Below, in pieces: positions 51,600 to 60,342 of a stretch of 64,000 nt of DNA. Location of the stretch: contig NZ_CP126980.1 of the NCBI RefSeq assembly GCF_030252345.1, positions 4,479,501 to 4,543,500 of the forward strand, given 5' to 3'. The position numbers were made by a program, and so were the translations under genes. How positions within the stretch are numbered: position 1 is the stretch's first letter; every line of letters begins with the position of its first letter. The notes under the pieces were generated by a model. That model saw nothing but the letters and a program-made list of their open reading frames with translations, was not told the DNA's origin and searched no databases. The stretch comes from Actinoplanes oblitus (GTDB lineage: Bacteria > Actinomycetota > Actinomycetes > Mycobacteriales > Micromonosporaceae).

Positions 51600-53170
51600 G
51601 CGGGGGCGGCCCGCGGTCAGCTTGTCGTTTAACCAGTTCGGCGGGGGCTTGGTGCCCTTCTTGCGATGGGCCGGTCGCTGGTGTGCCTGGCCGGTGACCA
51701 GGATGAGTCCCACGGCGTAGCGCGTCGTGGTGCGCCGGTTGCGGGAGCCTGGCGGGCGTCCGGGACCGGGCCTGCTGGGTTTAGGTGCATGCACTGGCGA
51801 GGTGCTGGCCGCGCGCAGGTTCCGAAACCCGCGCCGGACCCGGGCCGGGGTGAGCCGTTCCGGGGCCATCGGGCGTTCCCAAGGCCGGCGTAGGTCCTGA
51901 GCGAGGGGCCGGGCGAGACGCAGCTGAGTATGCGCAGCGAGGATGAGCCAGGTCCAGCGGTCGGCTGCGGCTGGCTCACGGAGTCGCGGTGCGGTCCAGC
52001 CGAGAGTCTGTTTCAGCAGGCGGAAGGTGTGCTCGATGTCGAAGCGGCGCAGGAACGCCTGCCAGCACCGGTCGACATCGTCGGCGGTGGCGTCGCCCTT
52101 GGACCACCACAGCCAGAGCGGCTTGGGTTCGCCGCGGCTGGGCAGGTGGTCGACGGTGAGCCGGATGACCGTGCCGGCGATGATAGGCAGCGCCTGGTCG
52201 TGATCGACCCAGGCGGCGCGGCGGGTCAGCCGCGGGTGCAGCCGGTCCCAGGCCTGAGCCTTCACCTGGCCGTAGAGCCGGGTGTCGGTGTGGGTGACCG
52301 CGTGCTCGGTGTCCCAGGTGGCGGGGTCGCCGAAGACGAACTCCCCGCCGTGCTTGGCCGACCGACCGCCTTCAGGGTTGTAGATCCTTGGCGGCGTGGG
52401 GCGGCGTAGCACCCGATCCGAGCGCATCCGGCCCAGGATCTCCACCGGGAGGTCCCGCAGCAGCCAGGCGATGCGCGGTGCTTCGTAGCCGGCGTCGAGC
52501 ACGATCAGGATGTCGCGGTCGTCGGGCTTCCACTGGCCGGCGTCGGTGAGGCGGTCGACGAGCTGGCGGATCTGTGCGCAGGTGATCGTGGTGACGTCCG
52601 CGCCGGGTGGCAGGCGGACTGCGTCGAGTAGGGCTGTCCATGAGGTGCGGCCGGTTTCCAGGGCGGCGATGATCGAGTAGGGCCAGCCCGGGATCATGCG
52701 GTGTTCCTCCTTGCCGCGGCCGTAGGTGTGGCAGAACGAGCGCTGCGGACTGCAGTCGCCGTCCGGGCGCAGCCACGGTGAGACGTCCACCGCGAGCACC
52801 AGCCGGCCGTCCGCCGCCCGCGGCAGCGGTAAGCCGGCCAGCTCCGGGCGCAGCGACTCGACGTCGATGCGGCCGTGGTTGAGCGCGTCATACATGGCGC
52901 CGTGGCCACGCCGGTGCTCCGGGGAAGCGACAGCCCCGACCAGGGTCTTGACCGGCCCGTCCGTGCACAGCAGTGCGTCGGCCAGCTCGAACAAGGCGTC
53001 CGCCCGCCGGGTCATGCATCGGTAGAGCTGCTCACGGAACTCCGCCAACACATCGATCGCTTCTGCTCGGTCAGCCATGCCCGCCACAACGATGATCGAT
53101 AGGCGCGGACACGGCGCCACGGGCCTCAGCATGCCGAAGCGTCACCTACCCAGGGCACCCGACAACGCTG
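51600..53170 (-). mobile_element. insertion sequence with unresolved ends
   Basis: The element contains the transposase. On its 5' side (53079-53170) lie non-coding bases that should include one end. I could not identify convincing terminal inverted repeats or a target duplication, so the bounds are approximate. The loss of the transposase stop suggests its 3' end may be truncated. The interval 53171-53364 holds no recognisable gene and is less GC-rich than its surroundings. Confidence 0.55.
51618..53078 (-). CDS. IS4-superfamily (IS701-like) DDE transposase
   Basis: About 487 residues with RNase H-type catalytic residues visible: Asp98 (LAVDVSPW), Asp195 (LIVLDAGYE) and Glu349 in the C-terminal signature RRFDIEHTFRLLKQTLGW. 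The end APKPSRPGPGRPPGSRNRRTTTRYAVG to KKGTKPPPNWLNDKL matches the remnant at 24 kb. ATG 53078 begins MADRAEAIDVLAEFREQLY, the usual N-terminus. No in-frame stop follows; the frame stays open antisense through the AfsR gene to 48276, so the true C-terminus is undefined and I end it where recognisable sequence stops. Confidence 0.88.
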
Positions 53171-53364
53171 AGTCACAGCCACTCGGGTCGAGGCGGACCC
53201 GACGAGTGCACGGATCTGCCGAGATGAGCGTGTTTGGCTATCCCGGTTCAATCAGTGCGACCGATATCCGGACGACTATGGAGCCCGAATGCGCAAGCGT
53301 TGAAGGCGCTTCCGGCTCGCTGATTGTATGCGTCCCTTCCAAGCGGACAGCAGTTGACATTCCG

Positions 53365-53568
53365 TTAGGCGCCACTTTTGCGGAATTCGGGAACCGGCAC
53401 GCCGCCGATGCCCCAGTCGTCGAGCTCGACCTCGTCGATGACGACGAAGGTTGTGCGGGGGTCCTTGCCGAGTACGTCGACGAGGACCTGCGTCATCTCA
53501 CCGATGATGCGGCGCTTCTGTTCTCGCGTCACACCCTCACGAGTGATCTTTACATTGATGTACGGCAT
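53365..53568 (-). CDS. 4-oxalocrotonate tautomerase-family enzyme
   Basis: A 67-residue enzyme, PYINVKITREGVTREQKRRIIGEMTQVLVDVLGKDPRTTFVVIDEVELDDWGIGG. Catalytic Pro1 would be exposed after Met removal; the GxxP/DDWGIGG tail is typical. It shifts double bonds in dienol or keto acids. The ATG follows AAGGGCTGACC and lies 2 bases after the SnoaL stop: third gene of the SDR operon. Confidence 0.92.
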   Translation of the reverse strand: MPYINVKITREGVTREQKRRIIGEMTQVLVDVLGKDPRTTFVVIDEVELDDWGIGGVPVPEFRKSGA

Positions 53569-53570
53569 GG

Positions 53571-53987
53571 TCAGCCCTTCTCGTCGAGGCGTCGTGGAGT
53601 CGCGCGGAATGCCTTGGCAACGATCTGCCAGCGTCCGTCGGAAGCGAGCAGTGTCAGCACGTCGGCGTAGTCGACGTCGCCCAAGGAGCATTCGACAACG
53701 GCGACGATCAGGCTCTTTGCGACCTGCGTGATCGAAACGATGCGGTCGTTGCGGGTTTCGCCGCGTGCTGCGGGAGCCGTCCGGTGTGCCACGACGTCGA
53801 GGTAGGTCGGTAGGTCACGGTGCAGCGTGCCGTCCGGCGTTTGGGTGATGTAGAGCGCGGCGGGGTGGAAGACGGCCGCGAGACGGTCGACATCGCTGTG
53901 GTACAACCCGTCGAAGTAGGTCCGCAGCAGGTCCTCGACGTCCTGGAACCCGACGGCGGCGACGCTACCCGAGGAAGCAACAGTCAT
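53571..53987 (-). CDS. SnoaL/NTF2-like protein
   Basis: A 138-residue cone-shaped fold (VEDLLRTYFDGLYHSDVDRLAAVFHPAALYITQTPDGTLHRDLPTYLDVVAHR to VLTLLASDGRWQIVAKAF) of the NTF2-like superfamily, close to the lumazine-binding-like group often found with short-chain dehydrogenases. It could be an isomerase, cyclase or binding subunit. The ATG overlaps the SDR stop (ATGA). Confidence 0.85.
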   Translation of the reverse strand: MTVASSGSVAAVGFQDVEDLLRTYFDGLYHSDVDRLAAVFHPAALYITQTPDGTLHRDLPTYLDVVAHRTAPAARGETRNDRIVSITQVAKSLIVAVVECSLGDVDYADVLTLLASDGRWQIVAKAFRATPRRLDEKG

Positions 53988-54721
53988 GACCGCACCGTGA
54001 CGAAGCCGCCGTCCACGGCGAGGGTGTGACCGGTGACGAACTGTGCCGTCGCGAGGTAGTGCACCGCCTCGGCGATCTCGTCGGCCTCGCCGACGCGATT
54101 GAGCACCGCGAGGCCGGCGAACGCGTCGACGTCGACGGCGGAGTGCAGCGGAGTCCGCACGACACCGGGTGCCACTTCGTTGACCCGGATCGAGTGGGGA
54201 GCGAGTTCGGCCGCGAGGGCAACGGTCAGCGCCCGGACCCCACCCTTGGAAACCAGTGCCGCGGAGGCCGGGAAGCCGGTGACCGCGTGGTCATTGAGTA
54301 CCGTGCCGATGTTCACCACGCTGCCACCGTGGCCCTGCGCGACCATGCGGCGCACGACTGCCTGGGTGGCGAGGTAGGTGCCCCGCAGGTTCCCGGCGAG
54401 GAAGCCGTCGAGTTCCTCAGCGGTCACGTCGAGGAACGGCTTCGCGGCGAACGTGCCGGCGCTGTTGACGAGTACGTCGACTCCACCGAACCGGTCGACG
54501 GCAGTACGGACAAGGCGCTCGCCGGTGTCGGCCGCACCGATGTCACCGGCGACCGTCGCCACCAGGTCGCCCGCTGACAGGTCGTACTCCGCCTGCTTGA
54601 GCCGCGCATCGTCTCGTCCGCCCAGGACCACCCGGTAGCCATCGGTGAGGAAGCGGCGCGCCGCGGCGAGACCCAGACCACTACTGCCACCGGTAATGAT
54701 CACTGTCGAGAAACTGCTCAT
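53984..54721 (-). CDS. SDR-family oxidoreductase lacking the catalytic Tyr
   Basis: A 245-residue Rossmann enzyme with TGGSSGLGLAAARRFL as coenzyme site and LVNSAGTF (NAG motif). However, the usual YxxxK reads ALVSK within FPASAALVSKGGVRALT, so the Tyr is Ala while Lys remains. The same substitution may be normal in this subgroup, but catalysis by the standard proton relay is not expected. It leads the three-gene operon with SnoaL and tautomerase and is divergent from the LysR gene. Confidence 0.88.
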   Translation of the reverse strand: MSSFSTVIITGGSSGLGLAAARRFLTDGYRVVLGGRDDARLKQAEYDLSAGDLVATVAGDIGAADTGERLVRTAVDRFGGVDVLVNSAGTFAAKPFLDVTAEELDGFLAGNLRGTYLATQAVVRRMVAQGHGGSVVNIGTVLNDHAVTGFPASAALVSKGGVRALTVALAAELAPHSIRVNEVAPGVVRTPLHSAVDVDAFAGLAVLNRVGEADEIAEAVHYLATAQFVTGHTLAVDGGFVTVRS

Positions 54722-54829
54722 GGCTCATCCTGTCGTCATGTGGGGGCCGGTCCGGTTCGGCCGGTCCGTCGAGCAATGACGCTACGGAGCAAGTGACCGA
54801 TCAGTCCAAGACGCAACGGCCCCTGCTGC

Positions 54830-54846
54830 CATAAGGTCAGCTTATG
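54830..54846. promoter_or_regulatory. LysR-type operator overlapping the regulator start
   Basis: CATAAGGTCAGCTTATG has perfect 6-bp arms (CATAAG/CTTATG) and the T-N11-A form of LysR sites. Its right arm contains the ATG of the LysR gene. It could repress the regulator and activate the divergent SDR operon 108 bases away. Confidence 0.65.
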
Positions 54847-55791
54847 AATGTGGATGTGCGGGACCTGGAGCTACTAGCAGCGCTCGCGAGCGGCGGAACG
54901 CTACTGCAGGCAGCCGAGGAGCTCTATGTGAGTCAGCCCGCGCTCAGCCAACGGCTCGCTAAGATCGAGGCACGCGTCGACGCACAGCTCTTCGAACGCC
55001 GCGGGCGCCGCCTGGTGGCCACCGAGGCAGGAAGACGGCTCACGGTCAGCGCCGTTCACGTGCTCCGCGAACTCAGCGCAGCCGAGGCCGATGTGCGCCG
55101 CATCGCGCACTTCGGGCGTGGTCGCGTGAGAGTCGCCACGCAGTGCAGCACGACGTTCGGCTGGCTCACACCGGTGATCCGCCGCCACAGGGAGAACCAC
55201 CCCGACAGCCAAGTGCGCGTTGAGTCCGTGCCCGATGACGACGTGGTCGGCGCGCTGCTTGACCAGCGCCTCGACGTCGCGGTCCTGACCAAACTCGACC
55301 GACGAGCCGAAGAGCTCCAACTGACCCGGCTCTTCGACGACGAGATGGTCGCGGTGGTCGCGCCGCAACATGCGTGGACCCGGCGCGACCATGTGACGGC
55401 CCGCGACTTCGCCGACGTCGATCTGATCATGTACGACTCCTACGACCCGGGCCGGGCGCTGGCCACGCCGCTGCCGCTGCCACCCGGCGCACACCCCCGC
55501 AGCCTCACAACCGTGCCCATGGTGACGGATCTTGTGGTCGAGCTCGTCGCAGCACAAGAGGGCATCTCGGTACTCCCTTCCTGGGTGATTGCGCCGTACG
55601 CCGAACGCGGCGACGTCGCTGTGGTACGCATCAGCGCACGGCCGACCACGCGCACCTGGTACGCCGCTGTGCGCGCCGGCGACGAACGCCCGTCGGTACG
55701 CGGCTTCATCGACGCTCTGCACCAGCACTTCGCCACCCAAGGGCCCGGCGAGGTGCTACTGAACGCGGCAGGAGGCTCAGGTTCTCTCTAA
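54844..55791 (+). CDS. LysR-family transcriptional regulator
   Basis: A 315-residue protein with N-terminal winged HTH (VRDLELLAALASGGTLLQAAEELYVSQPALSQRLAKIEARVDAQLFERRGRRLVATEAG) and a periplasmic-binding-like effector domain (VRVATQCSTTFGWLTPVIRRHRENHPDSQVRVES and later VAAQEGISVLPSWVIAPYAERGD), resembling MetR-type members. It is divergent from the SDR-SnoaL-tautomerase operon, its likely target. It would be translated leaderless or with a weak site, since the operator occupies the leader. Confidence 0.92.
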   Translation: MNVDVRDLELLAALASGGTLLQAAEELYVSQPALSQRLAKIEARVDAQLFERRGRRLVATEAGRRLTVSAVHVLRELSAAEADVRRIAHFGRGRVRVATQCSTTFGWLTPVIRRHRENHPDSQVRVESVPDDDVVGALLDQRLDVAVLTKLDRRAEELQLTRLFDDEMVAVVAPQHAWTRRDHVTARDFADVDLIMYDSYDPGRALATPLPLPPGAHPRSLTTVPMVTDLVVELVAAQEGISVLPSWVIAPYAERGDVAVVRISARPTTRTWYAAVRAGDERPSVRGFIDALHQHFATQGPGEVLLNAAGGSGSL

Positions 55792-56026
55792 CCTTTGGCA
55801 TCTGAAGTCACACCGCCGCCACCGCTGAACGTGCCAGCCGATGGTGCGGCATCATCGAGGGCAGATGGAGCAACGCACTCATTTGCCGCAGAGAACGCGC
55901 GTTGGGTCCCGTTGCCACCCTCGCCCAGCGTGCTGACCGACACGCACCGTAGTCACCCTTGATAAGGCGGCGACGCCTCCACAGCGACGTCAGGGTGGAG
56001 CGGGAGGTTAAACGGCAATCTCACGC

Positions 56027-57352
56027 TCAGTGCGCGCAGGTGGCGACGCTGCAGTACCGGCGCTGGCGGCTCGGGTCGAGGAAGAGCCAGCCGCACCGCG
56101 GGGCGGGGCAGGCGCACACGGTGAACCGGCGCGGGTCGGCGAGCAGGGCGGCGGCACTGTTCGCGGCGGCGTGCAGCGGCAGGTCGAGCCCCGCCTCGGC
56201 GGGCAGCACCCAGCGTCCGAGCCCGCTGGCGTCCCGGACGAAGACCGACGCGGCCGCGGCGGCACGGGCGAACTCCGCCACCGCGGCGAAGGCGTGCTCG
56301 TCCGCGGGGTCGGTGAGGCACGCGTACAGAAAGGTCCGCAATGTCGTGGCGCGCCGCAACACGGCGGCGGCCTCGCCGGGCGCGCGGCGCGCGACCCGCA
56401 GCAACCTGGTCGTCGTCTCCGGATCGGCGAGATCGAGGTGCTCGGCCCAGGCCGCGAGCGCGGGATAGCCGCGCAGCCACTCGCCGCCGCCGGCCGGATG
56501 CGGTTGCCGCCAGCCCGCGTACGTGTTGCAGAACTCCAGCGCCGGGTGACCGCCCACATGCCACGGCAGCCACTGGTCGCGCACCCGGACGGCGTAGGCC
56601 GGCGCCGGCGGCCGGTCCAGCCGCGGATCCCGCCGCGCGATGCGGTCCCGCAGCTCGCGCAGCTCGGCCCCGGGAGCCACGCCGAGATCGGCGCGCAGGA
56701 GTTTCGCGGTGACGTCGTAGCGGTGCAGGGCCTCGGCCGGCCGCCCGTCCCGGTGCAGCGCGGTCATCAGCAAGGCGACCAGCCGTTCCTGTGCCGGACA
56801 GCGGTCGGCGACCGGGAGCAGATCGGTGACCACCCGCTCGTGGCGCCCCATCGCCAGCAGGTCCTCGGCCCGGCGCCGGACCGCCACCAGCCACTGCTCG
56901 TGCAGCCGCGGCGCGAGCCGTTCCCGCAGCCGATCCCCGGCCACGTCGGCCAGCAGCGGCCCGCGCCACAGGGCGAGCGCCTCGTCGAGCAGCCGGACCC
57001 GCTCGGCGGTGTCCGGTGCCTCCCCGGCCTGGCGGCAGAACTCGGCGAACTCGTCGACGTCCCGCCGGTGATCGGCCGGCTCGACCAGGTAGCCGTCGTG
57101 GCGGGTGACGATGGTCAGGCCGTGGTCGCCGAGCGACTGCCGCAGCCGGCCCACATAGGTGTGCACGACGCCGCGGGCCGTGGCCGGCGGCTCGCCGTCC
57201 CAGAGCAGGTCGGTCAGCCGGTCGGTGCTGACCACCCGGCCGGCCTCCAGCAGGAGCAGGCCGAGCAGGCAGCGTTCCTGGCGGCGCGGGCCCGCCGTGA
57301 CCGGCCGGCCCCGGTGGCGGATCTCGAACGGGCCGAGCAACCGGAAGTCCAT
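56027..57352 (-). CDS. SARP regulator fused to ABATE and CGNR zinc-finger domains
   Basis: A 441-residue protein. Residues 1-90 are an OmpR-type DNA-binding domain (FRLLGPFEIRHRGRPVTAGPRRQERCLLGLLLLEAGRVVSTDRLTDLLWDG). Residues 95-245 are the BTAD domain (RRDVDEFAEFCRQAGEAPD to YDVTAKLLRADLGVAPG). Residues 265-405 match ABATE (LPWHVGGHPALEFCNTYAGWRQP). The C-terminus is a CGNR zinc finger, Cys415/420 and Cys434/439, ending CAH where the family has CGNR. SARP and ABATE-CGNR regulators normally occur as separate proteins, so this combination is unusual. No ribosome site; it is divergent from a secreted-protein gene 61 bases away. Confidence 0.88.
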   Translation of the reverse strand: MDFRLLGPFEIRHRGRPVTAGPRRQERCLLGLLLLEAGRVVSTDRLTDLLWDGEPPATARGVVHTYVGRLRQSLGDHGLTIVTRHDGYLVEPADHRRDVDEFAEFCRQAGEAPDTAERVRLLDEALALWRGPLLADVAGDRLRERLAPRLHEQWLVAVRRRAEDLLAMGRHERVVTDLLPVADRCPAQERLVALLMTALHRDGRPAEALHRYDVTAKLLRADLGVAPGAELRELRDRIARRDPRLDRPPAPAYAVRVRDQWLPWHVGGHPALEFCNTYAGWRQPHPAGGGEWLRGYPALAAWAEHLDLADPETTTRLLRVARRAPGEAAAVLRRATTLRTFLYACLTDPADEHAFAAVAEFARAAAAASVFVRDASGLGRWVLPAEAGLDLPLHAAANSAAALLADPRRFTVCACPAPRCGWLFLDPSRQRRYCSVATCAH

Positions 57353-57413
57353 CGGATCGAAGGCTATCGGTTCCGGTCAGGATCTGGTGAGCGGCTTGTC
57401 GCAGGCTGCCGTG

Positions 57414-57896
57414 ATGCGCCGAATCGCCATCACCGCCGTCACGTCCGCCGCGCTGCTGACCGGCGCCGGTTCCGGCTGGGAACCCGCGCCGACCCCGCCG
57501 TTCCGCCAGGAGGCCGGGGTCAACTGCGACTTCCCGCTGTCCGCCGAGCCGGTGGTCGACGAGGTGGTCACCAGGGTGTTGCAGCGGTACCCGGACGGGT
57601 CGATCCGCCGTGACGCGTACCGGGGTGACCTGGTGGTCCGGGTGACCAACACGGAGACGGGCGCGGCGTACGACGCCGACGTCAGCGGCAGCGCCGTGGT
57701 CGACCACGGCGCGGACGGCTCGCAGACCTGGTACGTGGCCGGCCCGGTGCTGCTGCGGGTCCGGGAGGGCCAGGGCAACATCCCGCGCGGCCTGTGGATC
57801 GTCGACGGGGTGTACCGCCTGCGGATCTCACCGACCGGGTACCGCACGCTCACGATGGTCACGGGCACCCTCGACAACGTCTGCGACCACCTCTGA
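57414..57896 (+). CDS. small secreted protein of unknown function
   Basis: A 160-residue protein with an N-terminal signal segment (MRRIAITAVTSAALLTGAGSGW). The mature part is beta-rich (DLVVRVTNTETGAAYDADVSGSAVVDHGADGSQTWYVAGPVLL, GLWIVDGVYRLRISPTGYRTLTMVTG) with two Cys that could pair. No family is recognised. It is divergent from the SARP-CGNR gene across 61 bases, so possibly its target. Confidence 0.7.
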   Translation: MRRIAITAVTSAALLTGAGSGWEPAPTPPFRQEAGVNCDFPLSAEPVVDEVVTRVLQRYPDGSIRRDAYRGDLVVRVTNTETGAAYDADVSGSAVVDHGADGSQTWYVAGPVLLRVREGQGNIPRGLWIVDGVYRLRISPTGYRTLTMVTGTLDNVCDHL

Positions 57897-57929
57897 CGAG
57901 CCTCGGCGGGGCCGCTGTGGACGGCCGGG

Positions 57930-58508
57930 TCAGGCGACCGGAAGCCGGTCGACCAGCAGCCGCACCCGCTCCTCGGTGAACTCCGGCGGCAGTCGTCCGG
58001 CCCGGGTCAGGGTGGCCAGGCCGTGCAGGGACGCCCACACCGTCTCGGTGAACAGCCCCGGTGCGATCCCGTCGCCGGCCACCTCGCCCAGCGTCTCCAG
58101 CAGCGCGGCGAAGGCGTCCTTGAGGGGCTCCGGGGTGTCGTCCCGCGCGTACGCCAGGCCGCCGTCGAGCTGGAAGATGGCGTCGTAGACCGCCGGGTTG
58201 CGGGCGGCGAAGTCGAGGTAGGCCCGGGCCAGGGCGGCCACCCGGGCGCGTGGGCCGTCGGCGGCACCGGTCGCGGCCCGCACCGCCACGGCCATCTCGG
58301 TGGCGCCCTGCAGGGCGACGGCACCGATGATCTCCCGTTTGCCGCGGAAGTGGCTGTAGAGCACGGGCTGGCTGTACTCGATGCGCTCGGCGAGCCGGCG
58401 GGTGGTGACCGCGTCCCAGCCCTGCTGCTCGGCGAGCTCGCGGGCGGTCGCCACGATGAGCCGCTCGCGCTCCGCCCGGTCGCGTTCCTTGCGTTCCTGT
58501 ACCGACAT
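57930..58508 (-). CDS. TetR-family regulator
   Basis: A 192-residue protein with a TetR HTH (ERLIVATARELAEQQGWDAVTTRRLAERIEYSQPVLYSHFRGKREIIGAVA) and a TetR_C_13-like (WHG) ligand domain. It starts 91 bases from the divergent DUF1772 gene, with CTAG-containing palindromes between. It probably represses itself and the small membrane-protein genes. Confidence 0.9.
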   Translation of the reverse strand: MSVQERKERDRAERERLIVATARELAEQQGWDAVTTRRLAERIEYSQPVLYSHFRGKREIIGAVALQGATEMAVAVRAATGAADGPRARVAALARAYLDFAARNPAVYDAIFQLDGGLAYARDDTPEPLKDAFAALLETLGEVAGDGIAPGLFTETVWASLHGLATLTRAGRLPPEFTEERVRLLVDRLPVA

Positions 58509-58517
58509 GACCCGATC

Positions 58518-58581
58518 CTAGCACCGCTAGACAGTCGAGCGCTGGCAGTGCTAGCGTTGCCCCACAAGCTAGCAACGCTAG
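58518..58581. promoter_or_regulatory. TetR operators built on CTAG inverted repeats
   Basis: CTAGC-acc-GCTAG (58518-58530) and a second, longer pair, CTAGCGTTGC (58551-58560) with its exact reverse complement (58572-58581) across 11 bases. The second lies just ahead of GGAGG of the DUF1772 gene. Confidence 0.7.
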
Positions 58582-58598
58582 ATTTCAGGAGGGTCGTC

Positions 58599-59045
58599 AT
58601 GCTCAGCGCACTTCAGGTCGTCACCACGGTGGTTGTCGGCGTGATGGTGGGGGTGGAGTTCGCCGTCGCCTTCGTCATGAACCGGATCTTCAACGCGCTC
58701 CCCGAGGACAGCGACCAGCTCGCCCGCGCCCACGGTGGCCGGATGCTCGGCGCCGTGATGCCGTTCTGGTACATCGGCTCGCTGGTGCTCGTCGCGGTCT
58801 GGGCCGCCGCCGGCTGGCACGACCCCGGCACCGGGCTGGTGGTCACCGCCGGCGCGCTGCTGCTGCTCAGCGTGGTCATGTCGATCCTGCTGCTCGTCCC
58901 GATCAACAACCGGGGCAAGACGTGGACCCCGGAGAACCGGCCGGCCGACTGGAAGGAGCAGATGAACCGCTGGGACCGCTACCACTACGTCCGCGTCGCG
59001 GTCATCATCGCCGCCTTCGCCTCGCTCGCCGCCGCCCTCGCCTGA
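58599..59045 (+). CDS. DUF1772 membrane protein
   Basis: A 148-residue protein with four membrane helices. The DUF1772 signature elements are visible: GVEFAVAFVMNRIFNALP near the first helix and LVPINNRGKTWTPENRPADWKEQMNRWDRYHYVRV before the last. GGAGGGTCGTC precedes the ATG. Often found beside TetR regulators and oxidoreductases; the function is unknown. Confidence 0.85.
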   Translation: MLSALQVVTTVVVGVMVGVEFAVAFVMNRIFNALPEDSDQLARAHGGRMLGAVMPFWYIGSLVLVAVWAAAGWHDPGTGLVVTAGALLLLSVVMSILLLVPINNRGKTWTPENRPADWKEQMNRWDRYHYVRVAVIIAAFASLAAALA

Positions 59046-59072
59046 ACCGCCCACTCGCCAAGGAGAAGAACG

Positions 59073-59498
59073 ATGTCGCTCAAGAAGATCAACACCGTGC
59101 TGGCCGCCGTCTTCGTCCTCTTCATCCTCTGGTTCGGGACGGAGTACATCGTGCGCCCGGCGGCGACGGCGCCGAGCTTCGGCCTGCCGTCCTGGCCGTC
59201 CGGCGACGGCGGCGGCTTCCTGATCGTCAAGGGCGTCCGCGACGTCGTGCTGGCCCTGGTCCTCGGCGTCCTGCTGGTGACCGGCCAGCGCCGGGCGCTG
59301 GGCTGGGTGCTGCTGGTGGAGGCCCTCGCCGCGTACGGCGACATGACCACCGTGCTGGCCCACCACGGCGCCGTGGCCACCGCACTCGGCGTCCACGGCC
59401 TGACCGCGACGCTGATGGCGGTCACCGGCCTGCTGTTCCTCCGCGAGACCGGCAAGCCGGCGGACGCCCGCGCACCGCGCACCCGGCAGCCCGCCTGA
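59073..59498 (+). CDS. DUF4267 membrane protein
   Basis: A 141-residue protein with four membrane segments (INTVLAAVFVLFILWFGTEYIV, FLIVKGVRDVVLALVLGVLLV, LGWVLLVEALAAYGD, LTATLMAVTGLLFL). It has the KGxRD motif typical of DUF4267 proteins. AAGGAGAAG precedes the ATG; it is 27 bases after the DUF1772 gene, same operon. The function is unknown. Confidence 0.8.
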   Translation: MSLKKINTVLAAVFVLFILWFGTEYIVRPAATAPSFGLPSWPSGDGGGFLIVKGVRDVVLALVLGVLLVTGQRRALGWVLLVEALAAYGDMTTVLAHHGAVATALGVHGLTATLMAVTGLLFLRETGKPADARAPRTRQPA

Positions 59499-59547
59499 CC
59501 GGGCGCTTCCCGGACGGCCTTGTGCCGGCGCCCGGAATCGCAGCAAG

Positions 59548-60342
59548 ATGCAGGCCGTGACCGGCATGCTGGAGTTCCTGCGGACGCTGCACCCGGGATG
59601 GTGCGCGCTGCTCGCCCTGGTGGAGAACACCGCCCTGGTCGGACTGGGCGCTCTGCTCGGGCACGGCGCGCTCCGGCTGCCCGGCGCCCGGCGACTCACC
59701 CCGGCGCCCGGCCCGGTGAGCGGGCAGGAGTACGCGCTGGTCGCCAGCACCACGCTGATCAACACCGCGATCACCGTGGCCGGCTGGTGGCTGTGGCGGG
59801 CCGGCGTCATCGCCCTGCGGCCGGGCCTCGGCCCCGGGGCGATCGCCGAGCTCATCGTGCTGGTCATGGTGATGGACGTGCTGATGTACGCCGGCCACGC
59901 CACCGCCCATCTACGAGTCCTGTTCCCCTGGGTGCACCGGCTGCACCACGTCTTCGCGGACGCCCGCCCGATCACGCTGTTCGCGCTGCACCCCCTGGAG
60001 GCGATCGGCTTCGGGGCGATGTGGCTGGTGGTCCTGGCCGTTCACCCGTTCACGGTCGCCGCCCTGACCGCCTACACGGTGCTCAACCTGGTCTTCGGTA
60101 TCCTCGGCCACCTCGGGGTGGAGCCGCTGCCGCCGCGCGTACGCCGCAATGTGATCTTCCGATGGGTCGCCACGCCCACCATGCACGTCGGACACCACGC
60201 GGAACCCCGCTACAACCTGGGCTTCTACACCACGGTGTGGGACCGGGTGTTCCGCACGCTGGAACCCGGCTACGACACCCGGCGGACCGCCACGGTGCCG
60301 GAGCCCTACCGCCGACCGGCCGCCGCCGTCGCACCCGATTGA
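59548..60342 (+). CDS. fatty-acid-hydroxylase/sterol-desaturase family membrane enzyme
   Basis: A 264-residue di-iron membrane enzyme. The His clusters are GHATAH, HRLHH, and HVGHH near the C-terminus (about residue 215), as required for the di-iron centre; ALHPLEAIGF supplies another His. It hydroxylates or desaturates lipid substrates using oxygen. It lies 49 bases after DUF4267 with a weak ribosome site; a second ATG seven codons in is possible. It probably belongs to the same TetR-controlled group. Confidence 0.87.
   Translation: MQAVTGMLEFLRTLHPGWCALLALVENTALVGLGALLGHGALRLPGARRLTPAPGPVSGQEYALVASTTLINTAITVAGWWLWRAGVIALRPGLGPGAIAELIVLVMVMDVLMYAGHATAHLRVLFPWVHRLHHVFADARPITLFALHPLEAIGFGAMWLVVLAVHPFTVAALTAYTVLNLVFGILGHLGVEPLPPRVRRNVIFRWVATPTMHVGHHAEPRYNLGFYTTVWDRVFRTLEPGYDTRRTATVPEPYRRPAAAVAPD

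Noticed and set aside
53077..53670. 197-codon plus-strand frame from the IS end into the tautomerase region
   Set aside because: It crosses the tautomerase gene antisense and the unique part has no motif or ribosome site.
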